Of a stretch of DNA of 64,000 nt, positions 1 to 11,923 are shown piece after piece. The stretch is from positions 806,001-870,000 of the forward strand of contig RSEE01000010.1 of assembly GCA_003971905.1 (NCBI GenBank), written 5' to 3'. Under the pieces are notes generated by a model. That model was not told the origin of the DNA, ran no database searches, and saw nothing but the letters and a program-made list of their open reading frames with translations. The position numbers and the translations under genes were made by a program. Position 1 is the stretch's first letter, and each line of letters opens with the position of its first letter. Origin of the DNA: Moniliella sp. 'wahieum'. Lineage: Eukaryota > Basidiomycota > Moniliellomycetes > Moniliellales > Moniliellaceae.

Positions 1-191
1 ATCCATAACCGGCGAGCATCACCCCGTAACAATGACCGATGAGATGTATGACGCTGCATGAAGCCAGTCACTTTTCGCGCCAACGATCAGCTTGATCCCT
101 CTGCCTGAGCACCAAGCACCAAGCAGCAAGGTAGTATAAGAAGGGCTGAGAGCCACGCTCGTCAACCCAAGTCTCGCCCCCGCCACCCCCT

Positions 192-986
192 ACTGCTCTC
201 ATCTCCAACGTTGTTTGCAAGCACTGCCTCGATCTCAAGGAGATTCCTGGAACGCCGACGGGAAAGTATGACACGGTGGCCGGAATCAAGAGTTACATCC
301 AACCCGGCAGCAAAAAGGGTACCGTCATCCTTGCCACGGACATTTTTGGACTTGGCATCCCCAACCCAGCGCTGTTGGCCGACAAGTACAATGCCGGGAC
401 AGGCTTCACGGTCGTTGTTCCCGACCTGTTCAACGGTGATCCCATGAGCCCTAGTGACTTCAACATGAAGAAACACTCTGGCGACACCGAGCCGCAACCA
501 ATGGACGAGGCGGTTGGTCGTTTCATGGTCTGGCTTGGCAACAACCATGGATTTGACAACACGCTTCCGTTGGTCGCTAAGTTAATTGAGCACTATGCCC
601 CCCAAGGCCCAGTGGCCATCACGGGTTACTGCTACGGGGCCAAGCTTGCTGTGCTGTCAGCCATTTCAGGGGGTGCCACGGGCCCGCTTAAGGGCATCGT
701 GCTCAACCACCCGTCCATGCTCCAGGCGGCAGAGGCCAAGCAAATCCAGGTCCCTACCCTGCTCAACATGGCTGAGACCGAACCGGTGTTCACCCCCGAA
801 ATCCGGGACGAGTGGATTAAGACGCTCGAGGCCAACAAACTGCTCGATGCGGCGTCGACGACCTACCCTGGCACAGTACACGGTTTCACTTGCCGCCCGG
901 ACCTCTCGAGGCCCGACTTGAAGCATGCGTTTGAGTCGGCGGCGGCGGAAAGCACCATTGCGTTTTTCAACAAGGTCTTGGCTTGA
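192..986 (+). CDS. dienelactone hydrolase family protein, start exon unresolved
   Basis: An alpha/beta hydrolase of the dienelactone hydrolase family, expected to cleave a lactone or ester in the cytosol; the substrate cannot be told. The nucleophile Cys lies in GYCYG (about 624), the His in HGFTC (about 879), and the family N-terminal block appears as VCKHC (from 213) followed by PGTPTGKYDTVAGI. The frame ends with TGA at 984-986. There is no in-frame ATG between the stop at 147 and this block, so Met must come from an upstream exon or was lost by a base error; the left boundary given is therefore approximate. No internal frameshift is seen. Family assignment is firm, start is not. Confidence 0.85.
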   Translation, partial: TALISNVVCKHCLDLKEIPGTPTGKYDTVAGIKSYIQPGSKKGTVILATDIFGLGIPNPALLADKYNAGTGFTVVVPDLFNGDPMSPSDFNMKKHSGDTEPQPMDEAVGRFMVWLGNNHGFDNTLPLVAKLIEHYAPQGPVAITGYCYGAKLAVLSAISGGATGPLKGIVLNHPSMLQAAEAKQIQVPTLLNMAETEPVFTPEIRDEWIKTLEANKLLDAASTTYPGTVHGFTCRPDLSRPDLKHAFESAAAESTIAFFNKVLA

Positions 987-1365
987 TCTGCGCCGTCATG
1001 CAGAACTGATCTACCCTGGAAGAGCGAGCGCCTTTTCGGAAGCAATTCGTTGCCTCTACAATATAGTGCCTGATGGACACTACTGGGTGCATGTTATGAT
1101 AGCCATCAACATGTACCCACAGCTATGTCATGATTTTACACGTGCGACAGGAGTGGCCGTAGTTATAGCTGTGAGGTGTCTCTTGCGCGTCCTTGCGCAT
1201 CAACTTGCCACTCACTCCCATCTCAGCCATGTCTGTTCTCAACCACAGTACTGACACATAACTTGATGATGTTGACCTCAACCATTGCACGAAATCGCCC
1301 ACCAAAAGGTCGCTCATAAAGGTCGCTCATCTGGCGTTGCCTGTAGCTCATTACGCACGCAAGCC
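987..1365. other. intergenic, no gene seen
   Basis: About 380 bases between the hydrolase stop and the tRNA gene. No coding pattern on either strand and no recognisable repeat. Confidence 0.6.
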
Positions 1366-1447
1366 GGTTCCATATTGTAGTTGGTTAGCAAGTAGGATTC
1401 TGATCTTTGAAATTCCTGAAACCTGGGTTCGAATCCCAGTGGGACCT
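1366..1447 (+). tRNA. tRNA-Gln (CTG) with a 9-base intron
   Basis: The sequence folds as a tRNA: acceptor GGTTCCA (1366-1372) pairs with TGGGACC (1440-1446), D stem TTGT/GCAA, anticodon stem TAGGA (1393-1397) with TCCTG (1414-1418), T stem CTGGG/CCCAG around loop TTCGAAT, discriminator T1447. The anticodon loop needs removal of nine bases, 1404-1412, directly after base 37, the standard place for nuclear tRNA introns. The mature loop is then TTCTGAT with anticodon CTG (1400-1402), decoding CAG glutamine. The mature tRNA is 73 bases. The alternative TTG anticodon would leave the stem unpaired, so I reject it. Confidence 0.9.
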
Positions 1448-1448
1448 G

Positions 1449-1470
1449 TTTTTGCTATCTTGGCTTTTTT
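1449..1470 (+). terminator. RNA polymerase III terminator of tRNA-Gln
   Basis: A run of five T (1449-1453) begins two bases after the discriminator and is followed by six T at 1465-1470, the usual Pol III termination signal and a backup. Confidence 0.75.
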
Positions 1471-2922
1471 GTTACTTTAGGCGTCCGGGGGGGGCGGGGG
1501 GGGGGGTGGCGGCTACGGGCAACAGCAGCACAGATGAGTGAGCCTGGTGGGCGCAGCGTTTCTTTGTCCCGGCGTTAAGCTCTGTGAACGATATACATGC
1601 AACAGTAGGGTTGGATATGGAGATAAACGTGGTCAACGTATGAGCACAGGCAGAACCATCTCCAACGAGACTCTTCTCGGCTAGGCTGGCGCTGATGTTG
1701 GTTCCTCAATGCAATGTCTGTGCTGATGTGGCCAAAAAACAACTATAACATATCATTTCGCACGCAGTTTCCCTCTTAGCTGGCAAAGTAGTATTCTCTC
1801 ACGTCATTAACATGTTGCCATGTCAAAGAATATAACGGTTCTGGGGCACACCAGCTGCTGTATGCGGTCCTGCCGTTCTTATCAACACACGCACAAGTCC
1901 ACCTTTTGCATCATCATAATATGGACACGTGTGCATGGAGATGTTTATCGGTGTACTAAATACCTATTCACTTTCACAATGAATCCGCATGAGGATTGAC
2001 GGTCGGACCTCGTATGGAACTCCGTAGTGACCTTTTCGACCCGCGTACAACCCAAAGGCACTATCTATCTCCGCGATAGCACTTGAAGCTTGACACGAGA
2101 GAAAAACAGTAAAGAATCCAAGGCTGGGGGCCAGTATGAGAACTACTCCATATTAGGAACCCGGACCATATGCAAAGGTCGGGCAGGAACACCGCGGAGA
2201 GGTGTGTTTACATGAAGCTGAAAGGCACGTCATCCACGCAGAGCTGGAGAGATACCAGTACAATATAATGGAGATTTTGTTTGCCATATAGGATCAATGT
2301 TCTTGACGTATATGCCGTCGTTAGTACTTGTGGAGAGGATTGACATATGGACCAAGTTAAAGCCGACAATGAGAGACTCTCCGCCTGCTGGATGTGTTCC
2401 GTGTGGGGACGACGGACAGATTGTTTGATGGCAAAGTATGAAGCAACAGGGACATAACCTCGTTACAGAAGAGAGAGAGAGATAATATAACAGAGACTAA
2501 ATTCATATGGTACCTGAGTTATCCGCAGGGCAGTTGCCACTATACAGTGTGGCTGCTCGTGATATAGTCGGACTCAGTGGAGTTATCAAGCGTCAGGCCG
2601 TCAGCAGTGGAAAGAGACAAGAACATTCATACAGCAGAGCAGTCAATATATTGCCCTTTCTCAAATGTGGTGGCGTGCGCCGTTCACTACATTCACTCGA
2701 GATACTCGCACAAATGGTGTATGTATTAGTGTGTGTGATGCATGATACACAAATTAATGAGATGGTGTCATTGCCATATTTTCCTCGAATATCTGTTTGC
2801 AGTGGTCGGCCCCCCTTATTTTGGAGAAGAGGTCAAGATAATCGGAGTTAGGACAGGGCAGGGTATTATCATGCGCTTGTGGTCCCTAGTATAGTATCTA
2901 CTTCTATCCTCACAATCATCTC
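1471..2922. other. intergenic, no gene seen
   Basis: About 1.45 kb without a credible gene. It starts with a G-rich tract (about 1486-1507) just after the tRNA. Open frames here are short and show no domain or codon pattern. Confidence 0.55.
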
Positions 2923-2930
2923 TATAAAAG
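2923..2930 (+). promoter_or_regulatory. TATA box of the TauD-like gene
   Basis: TATAAAAG lies about 65 bases upstream of the chosen ATG at 2995, a plausible distance for a fungal core promoter. Confidence 0.6.
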
Positions 2931-2994
2931 CACAGATCCAGCCGACCATGGCTACTGCACACACCGCCCACGCCCCACACCATTCTCCACCATC

Positions 2995-4530
2995 ATGGCC
3001 CCACCAACCCTCACTGCGGACGCCCCGCCGCTCCCCACACGCTGGCATCCACCCCGGTTCAGCCGCTGGTTGCTCCCACCAAGAGTACACCCGCCACCGA
3101 GACCCAGGCCCCGAAAGAACAGCGAAGGAGGTTGCCCCCGTGATTGCGACCGAAGTCGCAGACGTCAAGGGTAAGGACCAGTCACAGGTTCCTATCTGGG
3201 CGCGCATCTACTCTGTTTCTCAGCCTCCTTTCGAGAAGGCCTCAAAGGGCCATCCTTTGGATGTGGTTCCCCCCACCGCGAGTGAGAAGAGCCCCGAACC
3301 ACAGCCTCGGCGGAGGAGGTGGCGCAACGCAAGAAGGAGGTTGATGAGCTCAATGCCCGCAACGCCACAGCTAAGGCATTGGACGAGGAGCACAACGAAG
3401 GGTATGCCTATAAATGGGCGCTCCTTGGTACGACCAGCGCTTCCAGAGCAAGTGGTACAAGCAGGAACACATCCCTCCCCACGAGCACCATGACCCCGCC
3501 CTGCGTGCACTTGCTCACCCAGACCCGGAGGCGTTCCTTCACAAGGATGGGATCCAGGTTGAATCTCTCTCCCTCGGTTGGCACCGCGGTCCGTGGACCT
3601 GGGATCAATTTGGCCCGGTGACGCCCGATGAACTCGACGAGCTAGCCCTCTTTGTGACCCAACGCGGCGTGGTCACGTTTGAAAACCAACAGGAGTTTAT
3701 CAACTCGGGCCCGGAGAAGCTGGTGGAGTTCGGAAAGCACTTCAGCCAAGTGCTGCACCACACCCCGTTGCCCTCAGAAGTCAAGGGCTTCCCCGAGCTC
3801 CTACCAATCTACCGCTCCGACACCTACAATGTGGTCAAGCCGGCGCTCAAGAGAAGCCACGGTACCAATGGTGAGTTGCCACATTTTCTTCCCCCTCTTT
3901 GCTTATTCCCGTTTCTGACCGTACACACTCGCTCAGGCTGGCACACGGACATTACATTTGAAGCCCAGCCTCCTGGCATCACCACCCTGCTACTCTTTGA
4001 CCCTCCCGAGAGTGGGGCGCGACACTGGCTTTGTGGATTCCGAGGAACTGTACCGTCGCTTGTCGCCCTACCTTCGCAAGGTTCTTACGGCCTTTCTGCT
4101 GAACACGACTTTTTCAGTCAGCCTGGCCTGGTGCGAGCCTTTGCTGAGCGCCCGCAGAAGCGCACTCCTGTTTCTCATGTCCATCCGCGTGCGCACCCAC
4201 CCGGTCACAGGGCGCCAGAGCTTGTTTGTGAATGAGAACTTTGTCACCCGCTTGGTCGAGCTCAAGGACGAAGAGTCGCAGGCCCTTCTTACGGTGCTTT
4301 CCAACTTGGCCTCGAAGGCGCACGATGCGCAAGTGCGCATCCGCTGGCGCCCCGGCTCGGTCACCTTGTGGGACAACCGCCGGACTCAGCATCGCATCAT
4401 CCATGATGTAGTCGAGGGCCGGCGCCACGGCGTTCGCCTTACGCCTCAGGCGGAGCGTCCCTTTTACGTTCGTACTTCGTACGACGAAGATCTGGAGAAG
4501 GAGGACAACGCTGGGACCACACCTGCGTGA
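2995..4530 (+). CDS. TauD/TfdA-family 2-oxoglutarate-dependent dioxygenase, frame broken by indels
   Basis: A non-heme Fe(II)/2-oxoglutarate dioxygenase of the TauD/TfdA type; fungal relatives release sulfite from sulfonates such as taurine, though the substrate here is inferred only. Starting at ATG 2995 the protein has a Pro/Ala-rich head, then WARIY, PFEKASKGHPLD, an acidic Lys-rich linker, and the dioxygenase core. The iron ligands are H and D in GWHTDITFE (about 3938) and the distal His in TQHRIIHD (about 4387), with GVRLTPQAERP near the end. One intron, 3871-3936, splits the Gly codon before WHTD. At least four frame changes occur (around 3030, 3130, 3420, and in the 4000-4200 stretch). 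With these bridged the protein is full length, so it is probably a functional gene read with indel errors. Confidence 0.85.
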
Positions 4531-4868
4531 AGAATGGGTATACTGTATACGAAGGACGTATATGCCGTGTTGTATGGTTAGCTCTGCAGCATTGAGTCCG
4601 TAGTACTTAAAGGACTTCAATAACTACTACACCTCGAACCCGACGAGCCCCTGCGAACCTCCACTTATTATTGTTGGAACGTCAGACAACGAGCCTGCTA
4701 GGCGACGTTTCCCGTGTCACTTTCCAAAAGCGAACAAGACACGGCCACCTCGTCTGGAAATGCTGCCATACGTCTTTGCGTCTGCCTATCATCAGGTCCA
4801 AGGCGGCCCTACTTATGGTAAAAATACATGCCAATCGACCTTACGAAACGACTCGAGTCCATACGCAC
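4531..4868. other. convergent intergenic space
   Basis: About 340 bases between the stop of the dioxygenase and the stop of the kinase on the other strand. No feature recognised apart from shared 3' flanking sequence. Confidence 0.5.
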
Positions 4869-6936
4869 TCATTGTCCCGGCCAACGCAGCCCCAGGTCCG
4901 CGCCCGAGTCGGGTTCCGTGTCGTCCTGAAAAGCGGCCCACTGAGCAAGTGTTGGTGCGCCAAATCGTGGCACCAACGCGCGCGGATGTGGAAGTAAGGG
5001 TGCGGGGACACGGTGAGCTTCGAGTCGAGCCCAGTCCATCTTGGTGTCCTGGTGAGGAGCACTGGGGGGATCGGATTCCTGAGCTCGTCTGCAAACCAGG
5101 CATGGCGCATAACGTCCTCAATCCCGCCAGAGAGACTGCCCAAACGGCGGCGTGGGTCAGGCTCAAGGAGACCCGCGATGAGGGGAAGCTTGTCGCATGG
5201 GGAGTCCCTCCTCCCGAGGAAAGGCCCGCTGGAAGTAGGAAAGGCAGCCTGCACCGCCCCTTCAACGTCCACTTTTTCGATCCCACGGAGGATGTTGGTG
5301 TACACAGGGGATGAGGGCACTGGGTGTACAGGAGGCTCCCTGTTGGGGGCAGGGTCGGCGGGGTGGGGGGAAGGGGGTGGGACATGGCCCTGTTCGTCGG
5401 TGGAAGACGAGAGGCCAGATGGAGAGCAGGAGACATCCGACCTGGAGGAAGACCACGATACTTGGGATCCAGCCTTCCGTGGAGGACCTTGTACGGAAAA
5501 GGGGGTGAACCCAGCTAGCATCTCGAACACCAGCACACCCAGGGCCCAAAAGTCGACGGCTTGGTCGTGCGGGCGCCGAAGCACCATCTCAGGGGCCAAA
5601 TACTCCTCCGTGCCGCAAAGGGAAAACGTACGACCATGGACCATACGGGGGGCCGCCGGCTCCCTTTGATCAACATTGCTGCTCGAAGCTGATCCCAAAG
5701 AAGGGGATGCGGGCTGGACCATGTCCCTTGGTAAAACTCTTTTCGCCAATCCAAAGTCGCACAACTTGGGATACCCATCGGCCCCCAAGACAACATTCTC
5801 TGGCTTAAGATCGCGGAAGATGATGTGCTCATCGTGCAGATAGCGTAACGCGAGGAGGATGCAGGCGGTGAAAAACTGGGCTTCGTCTCCACGAAGGTGA
5901 CCTGTGGGCAAGTGGCGAAGCAAATGAAACAGATCGCCTCCTGGGATGTACTCGAGAACAAGGTAGCACCGTTTGGTATCTTGTCCAGACGCAAAGTACG
6001 ACACCACCGATGGGTGGTGTAAGGTCGACAGGAGACCCGTTCTCGTAATGTATTCTCCATCTGGTTGAGTTGGACGATCCGGCTCTTAGATGACCTTAAC
6101 CGCATACAGTTGGCTCTTGTTTCCATTTTGGGGGTGACTCGTGCCGGGGTCAACAGAAGGACGTGGCCAAAGGTTCCAACGCCAAGACTTTGAAGCACTG
6201 TAAGGCGACTCAGCTGAATTGGTCGGTTGTTGTGAAGACAGGAAGCTGCGGAGGGAGAAGACGTGGACGCTCGCGGGGCGGGAGGACAGGCCAAACCGAA
6301 TGCACCGCCGCGTCGCCATGCGCTTTTTTCATCCCTCTGTTCCAAGCGATGAGCTACTTGAACTATCGTGGGGGTTGGGAATGGCAGAGCATGCTGGACG
6401 TGCAGTGGTGGTGGTAAGCAAAGGTTGTGGAGTCGATCCTAATTGCTCCGAAAGAGCATCTCCCCGGGCATTGAGCTTGGTTGGAGTAGATTCCTGATGG
6501 GTCAGTGGAAGCGCGGCGAAGGAATTTGGAGGGGGGCAAAGAGGAGCCAAGGTGATCAGGGCGGCGTTTTCGGGAGCCAGAAAGGCAGGGGCAGAAGTGA
6601 GTGGGAAGAGAGGATGCCAGCGTCCTGGGCCCAGGCCAGGCACTCAGAGTTAAGCTGGGGTATGACCGAGGCCAGGCCCAGCTGGGCACGTACGCGATCA
6701 CGCAGGTGGAGGGGAATGTGCCTGGACGGTAAGGACCACAGAGGGATGTAGGGGGCGTTAGCGGCCATAGCGGCGGTCCGCTCCAGCAGGGCCTGGTCGG
6801 CCTGTTGGACGAGGCGGTGGAGACGCTGTTGCAAGGAAGGGGGCAGGGCAGGGGGCGAGGAACTGGTGGGCGCGATAGCAGGACTGGATGCGGAGGGGAC
6901 ATCGCCGGTGCCAGGTGCCAAGGCCACGGCCGACAT
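4869..6936 (-). CDS. AGC-family Ser/Thr protein kinase, PKA/PKG-like catalytic chain, frame broken
   Basis: A protein kinase of the AGC group. Seen in order on the minus strand: glycine loop LGVGTFGHV, the lysine in YAVKVI, YLVLEYIPGGDLFHLL, catalytic FRDLKPENV, DFGLAKRV, GTEEYLAPEM, VDFWALGVLVFEML, NILRGIEKV, RRRLGSL and RHAWFADEL. A shifted frame then reads KMDWARLEAHR and finishes with LRWPGQ and TGA at 4869-4871. Two low-complexity insertions stand out: about 35 residues in the activation segment before FSLCGTEEY, and about 60 Ser/Pro-rich residues before YTNILRG. The Pro/Ser-rich N-terminal part from ATG 6936 is joined by inference; the kinase domain alone starts near 6250. No cyclic-nucleotide-binding domain is visible. 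Several indels break the frame around 6040-6150 and near 5050. Confidence 0.82.
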
Positions 6937-7871
6937 CAGGTCGAGCCCGGCCCAACGGATGTCATGCCCGCCCCCAGGGATGGGATAAACAGTGAGGTGT
7001 TGCTGGCAAGCTCACGCTCTGCCGTACCAAAGCGTCTTGCGGCTGGGGCGGAGGGGGGACAAGGGGGGACGAGGGGCGAGGAGCGGGCGGCATGGCGGGC
7101 GGCTGGCGTGGAGAGGCCGGGGGGAAGAGGCTGGCTAGGCCCGGAAGCGGGCGTGCAGCACGCGAGCGGCAGGAGGGCACGAGGAGGAGGCAGCGGCGTT
7201 GATCCAGAGCGGCCATGCGCCTACGAAGAATGATTAAAGAGTACGACATGCTGGCTGCTGCGGTGTCCCAGTCGCCGCCACGCGCCTGCCGCCTCTGCAT
7301 CAGCCATTCCGCACCGCCAGCACCACGCCAGCCAACGCCCTGGCCGAGTGCAGCTTGGGGTGCTCCCTGCAGTCTGCTCCAAAGCGCCGCCGTGCCGAGT
7401 GCTCCTCGTGACTGTGACATGTGTCTGCGCCATGTGACACATGCATGATGCAGGTACTACGGACGCGCAGGCGCAGGCTGAAGCTCAGGCGCTGCTTCAG
7501 CCTGCGCCTGACTAATAGCTGACTGCCTCACCAGTGGCGGCCCTGAGGGGCCTGAGGCCGTCCTGAAGGTTTTGGCTGAGCACTTGTGGGGTGTACACAA
7601 AACGCCGAGCATCAACGCTATCCAAACGTCGAGCATTGCATTGGGTGCTGTGGACGATCGTGGACACTGCCAAGCTGGTGGCGCTGGCTACGTGCCCAAC
7701 CTGAGCCCATGCACGCATGGCGGATCCCGCTGCAGAGAACGTCTAGTATGATACGGCGCTTCAATAACATCAAATCGTTCCCAGTCCGTGACGCGTTAAT
7801 CAAGTGATTCGATACATACACAGCTGCCGATAACCATCAGCCATCAAGCTTCAAGCTTCCAGCTTCCAGCT
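6937..7871. other. intergenic with hairpin and short repeats
   Basis: Upstream region of the kinase and downstream region of the siderophore transporter, both on the minus strand. Its left part is GC-rich and could hold more kinase N-terminus. It contains a perfect inverted repeat (7468-7510) and a run of AAGCTT-containing units at about 7848-7878. Confidence 0.5.
7468..7510. repeat. 17-bp perfect inverted repeat
   Basis: CAGGCGCAGGCTGAAGC at 7468-7484 is the exact reverse complement of 7494-7510, with a nine-base loop. It is GC-rich and very stable on paper. There is no T run after it and it is 365 bases beyond the transporter stop, so a terminator role is not shown. Confidence 0.8.
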
Positions 7872-9878
7872 TCAAGCACCGATGGGCCAAGTGAAGGGCA
7901 GCAGCAGCCAAGGCCAACCCGCCGGGCCAAGGCAGACGATGGTCGCCCCCCCTGTGGTGCATGATGCAGGATACAGGATCCGAAGCATATGCACTTCCCC
8001 CTTAGGCATCCAACTTGGCACCGGAGATTCGGCCGACGAAGGCGAGACAGGGTCCGAAAGGCCGTCCTTGTCGTCCGAGACAGGATAGTCCTCCCCAAGA
8101 GTGTCACGCGGCACCTCTTCCTCACCAAGGTCGACAGCGAGCGTCTGCTCCATGTTCAACTTGGCGTCGTCAGGAAGATGGTCGCCAGGATGGGCACCAC
8201 CGAGACAACGATCGCGATAATGAGCATAATGTGCCAGTAGTACTTGGCATACGCCCCAATGAGCGCAGAGCGATTGGGTGTACCCATGGCCCAACCCGGG
8301 TCCGAGATGACGTTAAAGGGGTTGCCCGCAGCGCAGCCACCTCGTGGGAGTCAGATTGGGTGCCAGCTTGGCGAGTTGAGCAGGCAGGACAGTCTTCTGG
8401 ACCGCACCTGCTACGGCCGAGCCAATCGCACCACCCACTTCCGTCATGAGCAAGGACGAAGGCGGTCACCATAGCCACATCGGCATGCGGGACCAAAACC
8501 TGCGCCGCCACTTGCAGTTGAACGCCCAAAATGCCACCGCCAAAGCCCTGGATGATCTGGGGAATGAAGCTGAGCGTAGTTGATCCTTCTCCGCGGTACC
8601 GGATCATCAAGCCAATGCCCACCATACGGACGCAGGCCCGGCGAACATTTGCCACTTGTAGCGCATGGTGTAGGCCGATAAGATACCGCCCATAATACCG
8701 AACACAGTCAAAGACAACGATTGGCAGTTGGAGAAGTAGTTTGCTTGCTGCGCGCTCCATCCTTTCACGACCATAGCCCACAGGTATCGTTGGTCCACGA
8801 ACAGTAGAATGCGAAGAAGTCGGTAACACCAATGATATGGGAACCATCACTGTATGGAGCAAAGACAGTCAGTAGCTGTCAAACGACAAACAGAATGAAA
8901 ACACGCACATCCTGTTAGTCACATATCGCTGACGGATCAATGGCTCCAATGCACAAAACTTCTCCCACAACACCAGAAGTCCCAGCACGCGGGCCCAACC
9001 AAAATCATCACGATCGAGTGGGCTTGGCGCCACGTTTTCTCGCTACCCCGCCAAATCGATGGCCAGGAGAATCAATAGCCATCCAGCCACGACAAGAAGG
9101 ATACCAGGGATATCGAGGGCGCGGAGAAAGGGGACCCATCCTACCCAGCGTTCCCGCAAGGAGGGTGTCAAGCCATTGCGCCGTGCGCTCCACTGCGACA
9201 TGATCAGAATAGAAAGGATTGGAATGGCCACAACAGGAACATGATGTCATCATTCCGGCCCCCAGCGCCATCCTCCTGTGGACGACTTGCTGCAGGTCAT
9301 GTTGGGCAGATGGCATTTACAATGCGAGGAACAGGAACACCGCAAGTTAATGACATATGGCAACGATACCAGACCGATCGCCATACCGCGGAAGCGGGTA
9401 GGCACCCAGTCGGCAATCACGATTTGCTGCATGATCTGAACGCCCGTGTTGCCTGTGGCGTGATGGCTGTGCCAGCCCAGATGGCGGCCATGTTTTGGCT
9501 GGCGCCACAATGATAAAGCCAACAGTGTAAAAGCCAACCGAGAGACAGTACGCTGGGCCGCCAAAGACGTCGGCCAACCGCGCAATCGGTAGCTTCATGA
9601 CACCAATCAAGACTTGCTGCACGACAGAGAGGGCCTGTAGGAGGACAGGTAGGCGCCAAAGTACGAGGTGGCAGCCGTGATCCAGGATAGTAGGACTGGT
9701 TGTCCATCCCGTTGACATAGCTCATGAGGCCAATGCCAATCCAGGCGCCATAGAGGAGGTATCGGTTGCGGTGCGCAAAGGCGCGGGCAGCCTCGGCCTT
9801 GGACACACCGCCATGAGCGATGGATACGAGTGCGGCAGCGTCCGAACCGGTCTGCTGCTTGTGGGGAGGAGAGAGCAT
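7872..9878 (-). CDS. siderophore-iron transporter of the major facilitator superfamily (SIT family), frame broken
   Basis: A plasma-membrane proton symporter for ferric siderophores. From ATG 9878 the protein begins with a Gln/Ser-rich tail and the SIT signature GGVSKAEAARAF, then the first membrane helix YGAWIGIGLMSYVNGMD. Further blocks are RLADVFGGPAYCLSVGFYT, QIMQQIVIADWVPTRFRGM, GLVSLPYVIN, LDIPGILLVVAGWLLILLAI, FGIMGGIL, the SIT-type MIRYRGEGS with IIQGFGGGILGVQLQVAAQ, and a cytosolic acidic tail after DAKLNMEQTL. An intron at 8850-8908 (GTGCGT to CAG) fits the protein. Five or more one-base indels change frame. The stop at 7872 follows the last readable frame and may be a few residues off. 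Homologous blocks leave little doubt about the family. Confidence 0.86.
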
Positions 9879-11923
9879 GGAAGCGGGCGGCTGAGTGGGA
9901 GTAAAGGGATGGCTTCCGGGTCGCCGCGTGTCGAAGGAAGAACGGCGGAGGCGGGGGGGTGGGACGGACCATTGAGCGGGGCCGGGGAGGCTCCTTTTAG
10001 GCAGTGGCGTGTGGCGGCGCGGCAAACGCGTCCAGGCCCCTGCGGTGGGATGGCCGCGTACAGCAGAATTTGGGGGGCAGGCATCAACCGTCAAGCTTCA
10101 GGCGCGTGGGCTCGAGGCTGGCCACGCCGGATGGCGTGAGCCATTTTGCATACTCCCGCCGAGCCGCCCGCGCGCCAAGGCACTGCTCTACAATTCATTG
10201 CTCACAGCCTCTATCTGATCGGACCGGTGCATCCGTCGCACTAAGCAACATTGAATTTTGCCCACCAAGTTCTATTTCTTCGCGTCCGCACCGAGCGAGC
10301 AGCGAGGACGCCCATGATGCATGATGCATGAGCGAGACGCGTGATGTCGCACACCATGCGACCTGTGACGCGTGAGTGTGATGCGCAGGCGCCCGAGCGG
10401 AGGCGCGGAGACGGAGACCCCAGTTGCGTGTGCCTGCTGTGCCTGGCTGGTCTGGTAGGTATGCTATGCCAGGCATCGACCGTCTGCGCTCCTCTTTTCT
10501 GCTGCCTGGAATGATCGATGCGATGATGCAGAGGATGCTAGGGTGAAATGCTCTCAAACTCACACCCTAGTAGTTATTGATGAGAAGACGCAAAAAAATA
10601 TTCTCCGCGTTTGACCCCTTGGGCCTAGGGCCGCTGTGTGGTCTCTCCGGCCTCGGCCCCCCACAGACCACAGACCTCGGGTCCCTCCTCCCCCAGGCTA
10701 CCCCTCCGCACAAGTCACTCAGGGACTCTCACCTCTCAGCCACAGCCTCGACACCTCCCGCATCGCGCGCCTCGCCTCTCACAAAGTCACACCAGTCACA
10801 GACGTATGGCAGGGCGTGCGTTCCAGGCCCTCTCTCGCCCAATCCAACTGTCGCCACAGTCCGTACTTTGATGAGAAGTGGGTTTTTACAGAAGCGTATT
10901 CTTATGGGCGCCCCTCTGCTATACTCTTTTTGGGATCACCTGTCACATGTCACAGCATACAACGACTGTTCTGTTGTAACATATGAAGCAGTTCATTTGC
11001 TTCGCTATAAACAGAACCTTTGGGACGCTGTGCACTATGCTACGGCGCGGTTCTTTGCGCGTTCCTTTGTATTTCTTTTCGCTATAGCTATAGTTAGTAC
11101 ACCCTACCCTATATATGGGGCTGTAATGCGACACGCACTCATGAAGCTTCAAAAGGTTCTACTTCAACCGTTGACCGTGTACACCAACAACGTTCAACCT
11201 CAGTCCTTAGGCCATCAATGTTGCCTCAGGCCCTTTTGGCAAAGCATCGTCCATCGCACAGCCCTCTCCTACTTTCCGGTAACCAGGATATAACCAGCAG
11301 GGGCATCGGAGAGATACAAATAATGTGAGACGCTTTCGTGACAGATGCGCCCTGGGGCCTGGACCTCCTTTTTGAGTATAGTGCCGCAGAAGCCTCAGGC
11401 TGAGGCCTCGTGTGACATGTGAGTGTGACACATGCATGAGGAATGGGTGCAATCTGATCTCGATCTCATGCATCATGCACCAGCATCAATATTCATATTC
11501 AACGTCAATGGTGGGGTATGAATGTAATGCACTTTTCAGCCAGTTGTTTTAGGCGTATGGCCTCCTGTGGCATGTGCGCATGAGCCCCCTGGGCGCAACG
11601 GCCCCAGTATTGCACAGTGCCTGAACGTTGAACGTCCTCAAGCTGAGGCCCTGAGGCCCTGAGGTGTTGAGCCGGGTGGCTTGTGCTTTGGCCTATGTCC
11701 CTTCAGTTCCACTTCAGGCCTAGGAGTTCCGTTGTTTTCTCTCTCCTGTTTTTTCCTTGTCCCGCAGCTTAGCCCCTGAGGCCTGATGGCGACTCGCTGC
11801 TTGGTGTTCCTCTGTAGGCTTTACTGGCTGCCACACCACCACCACCAGTGCGATTGCATCACTCTTGAGGACCACATCCGGACTACAGATCTCATCATGC
11901 ATCATGAATCATTAATCATGAGG

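Noticed and set aside
2995-4530. TauD-like gene as a pseudogene
   Set aside because: Catalytic residues and the intron are intact, and similar indels occur in essential genes; sequencing error fits better.
4625-4665. TCGAACC-like words suggesting a minus-strand tRNA
   Set aside because: No acceptor, D or anticodon stem could be paired around them.
10577-11293. Long plus-strand open frame (238 codons)
   Set aside because: Inside a repeat-rich region, no domain, no conserved-looking block, and composition changes half way; most likely chance.
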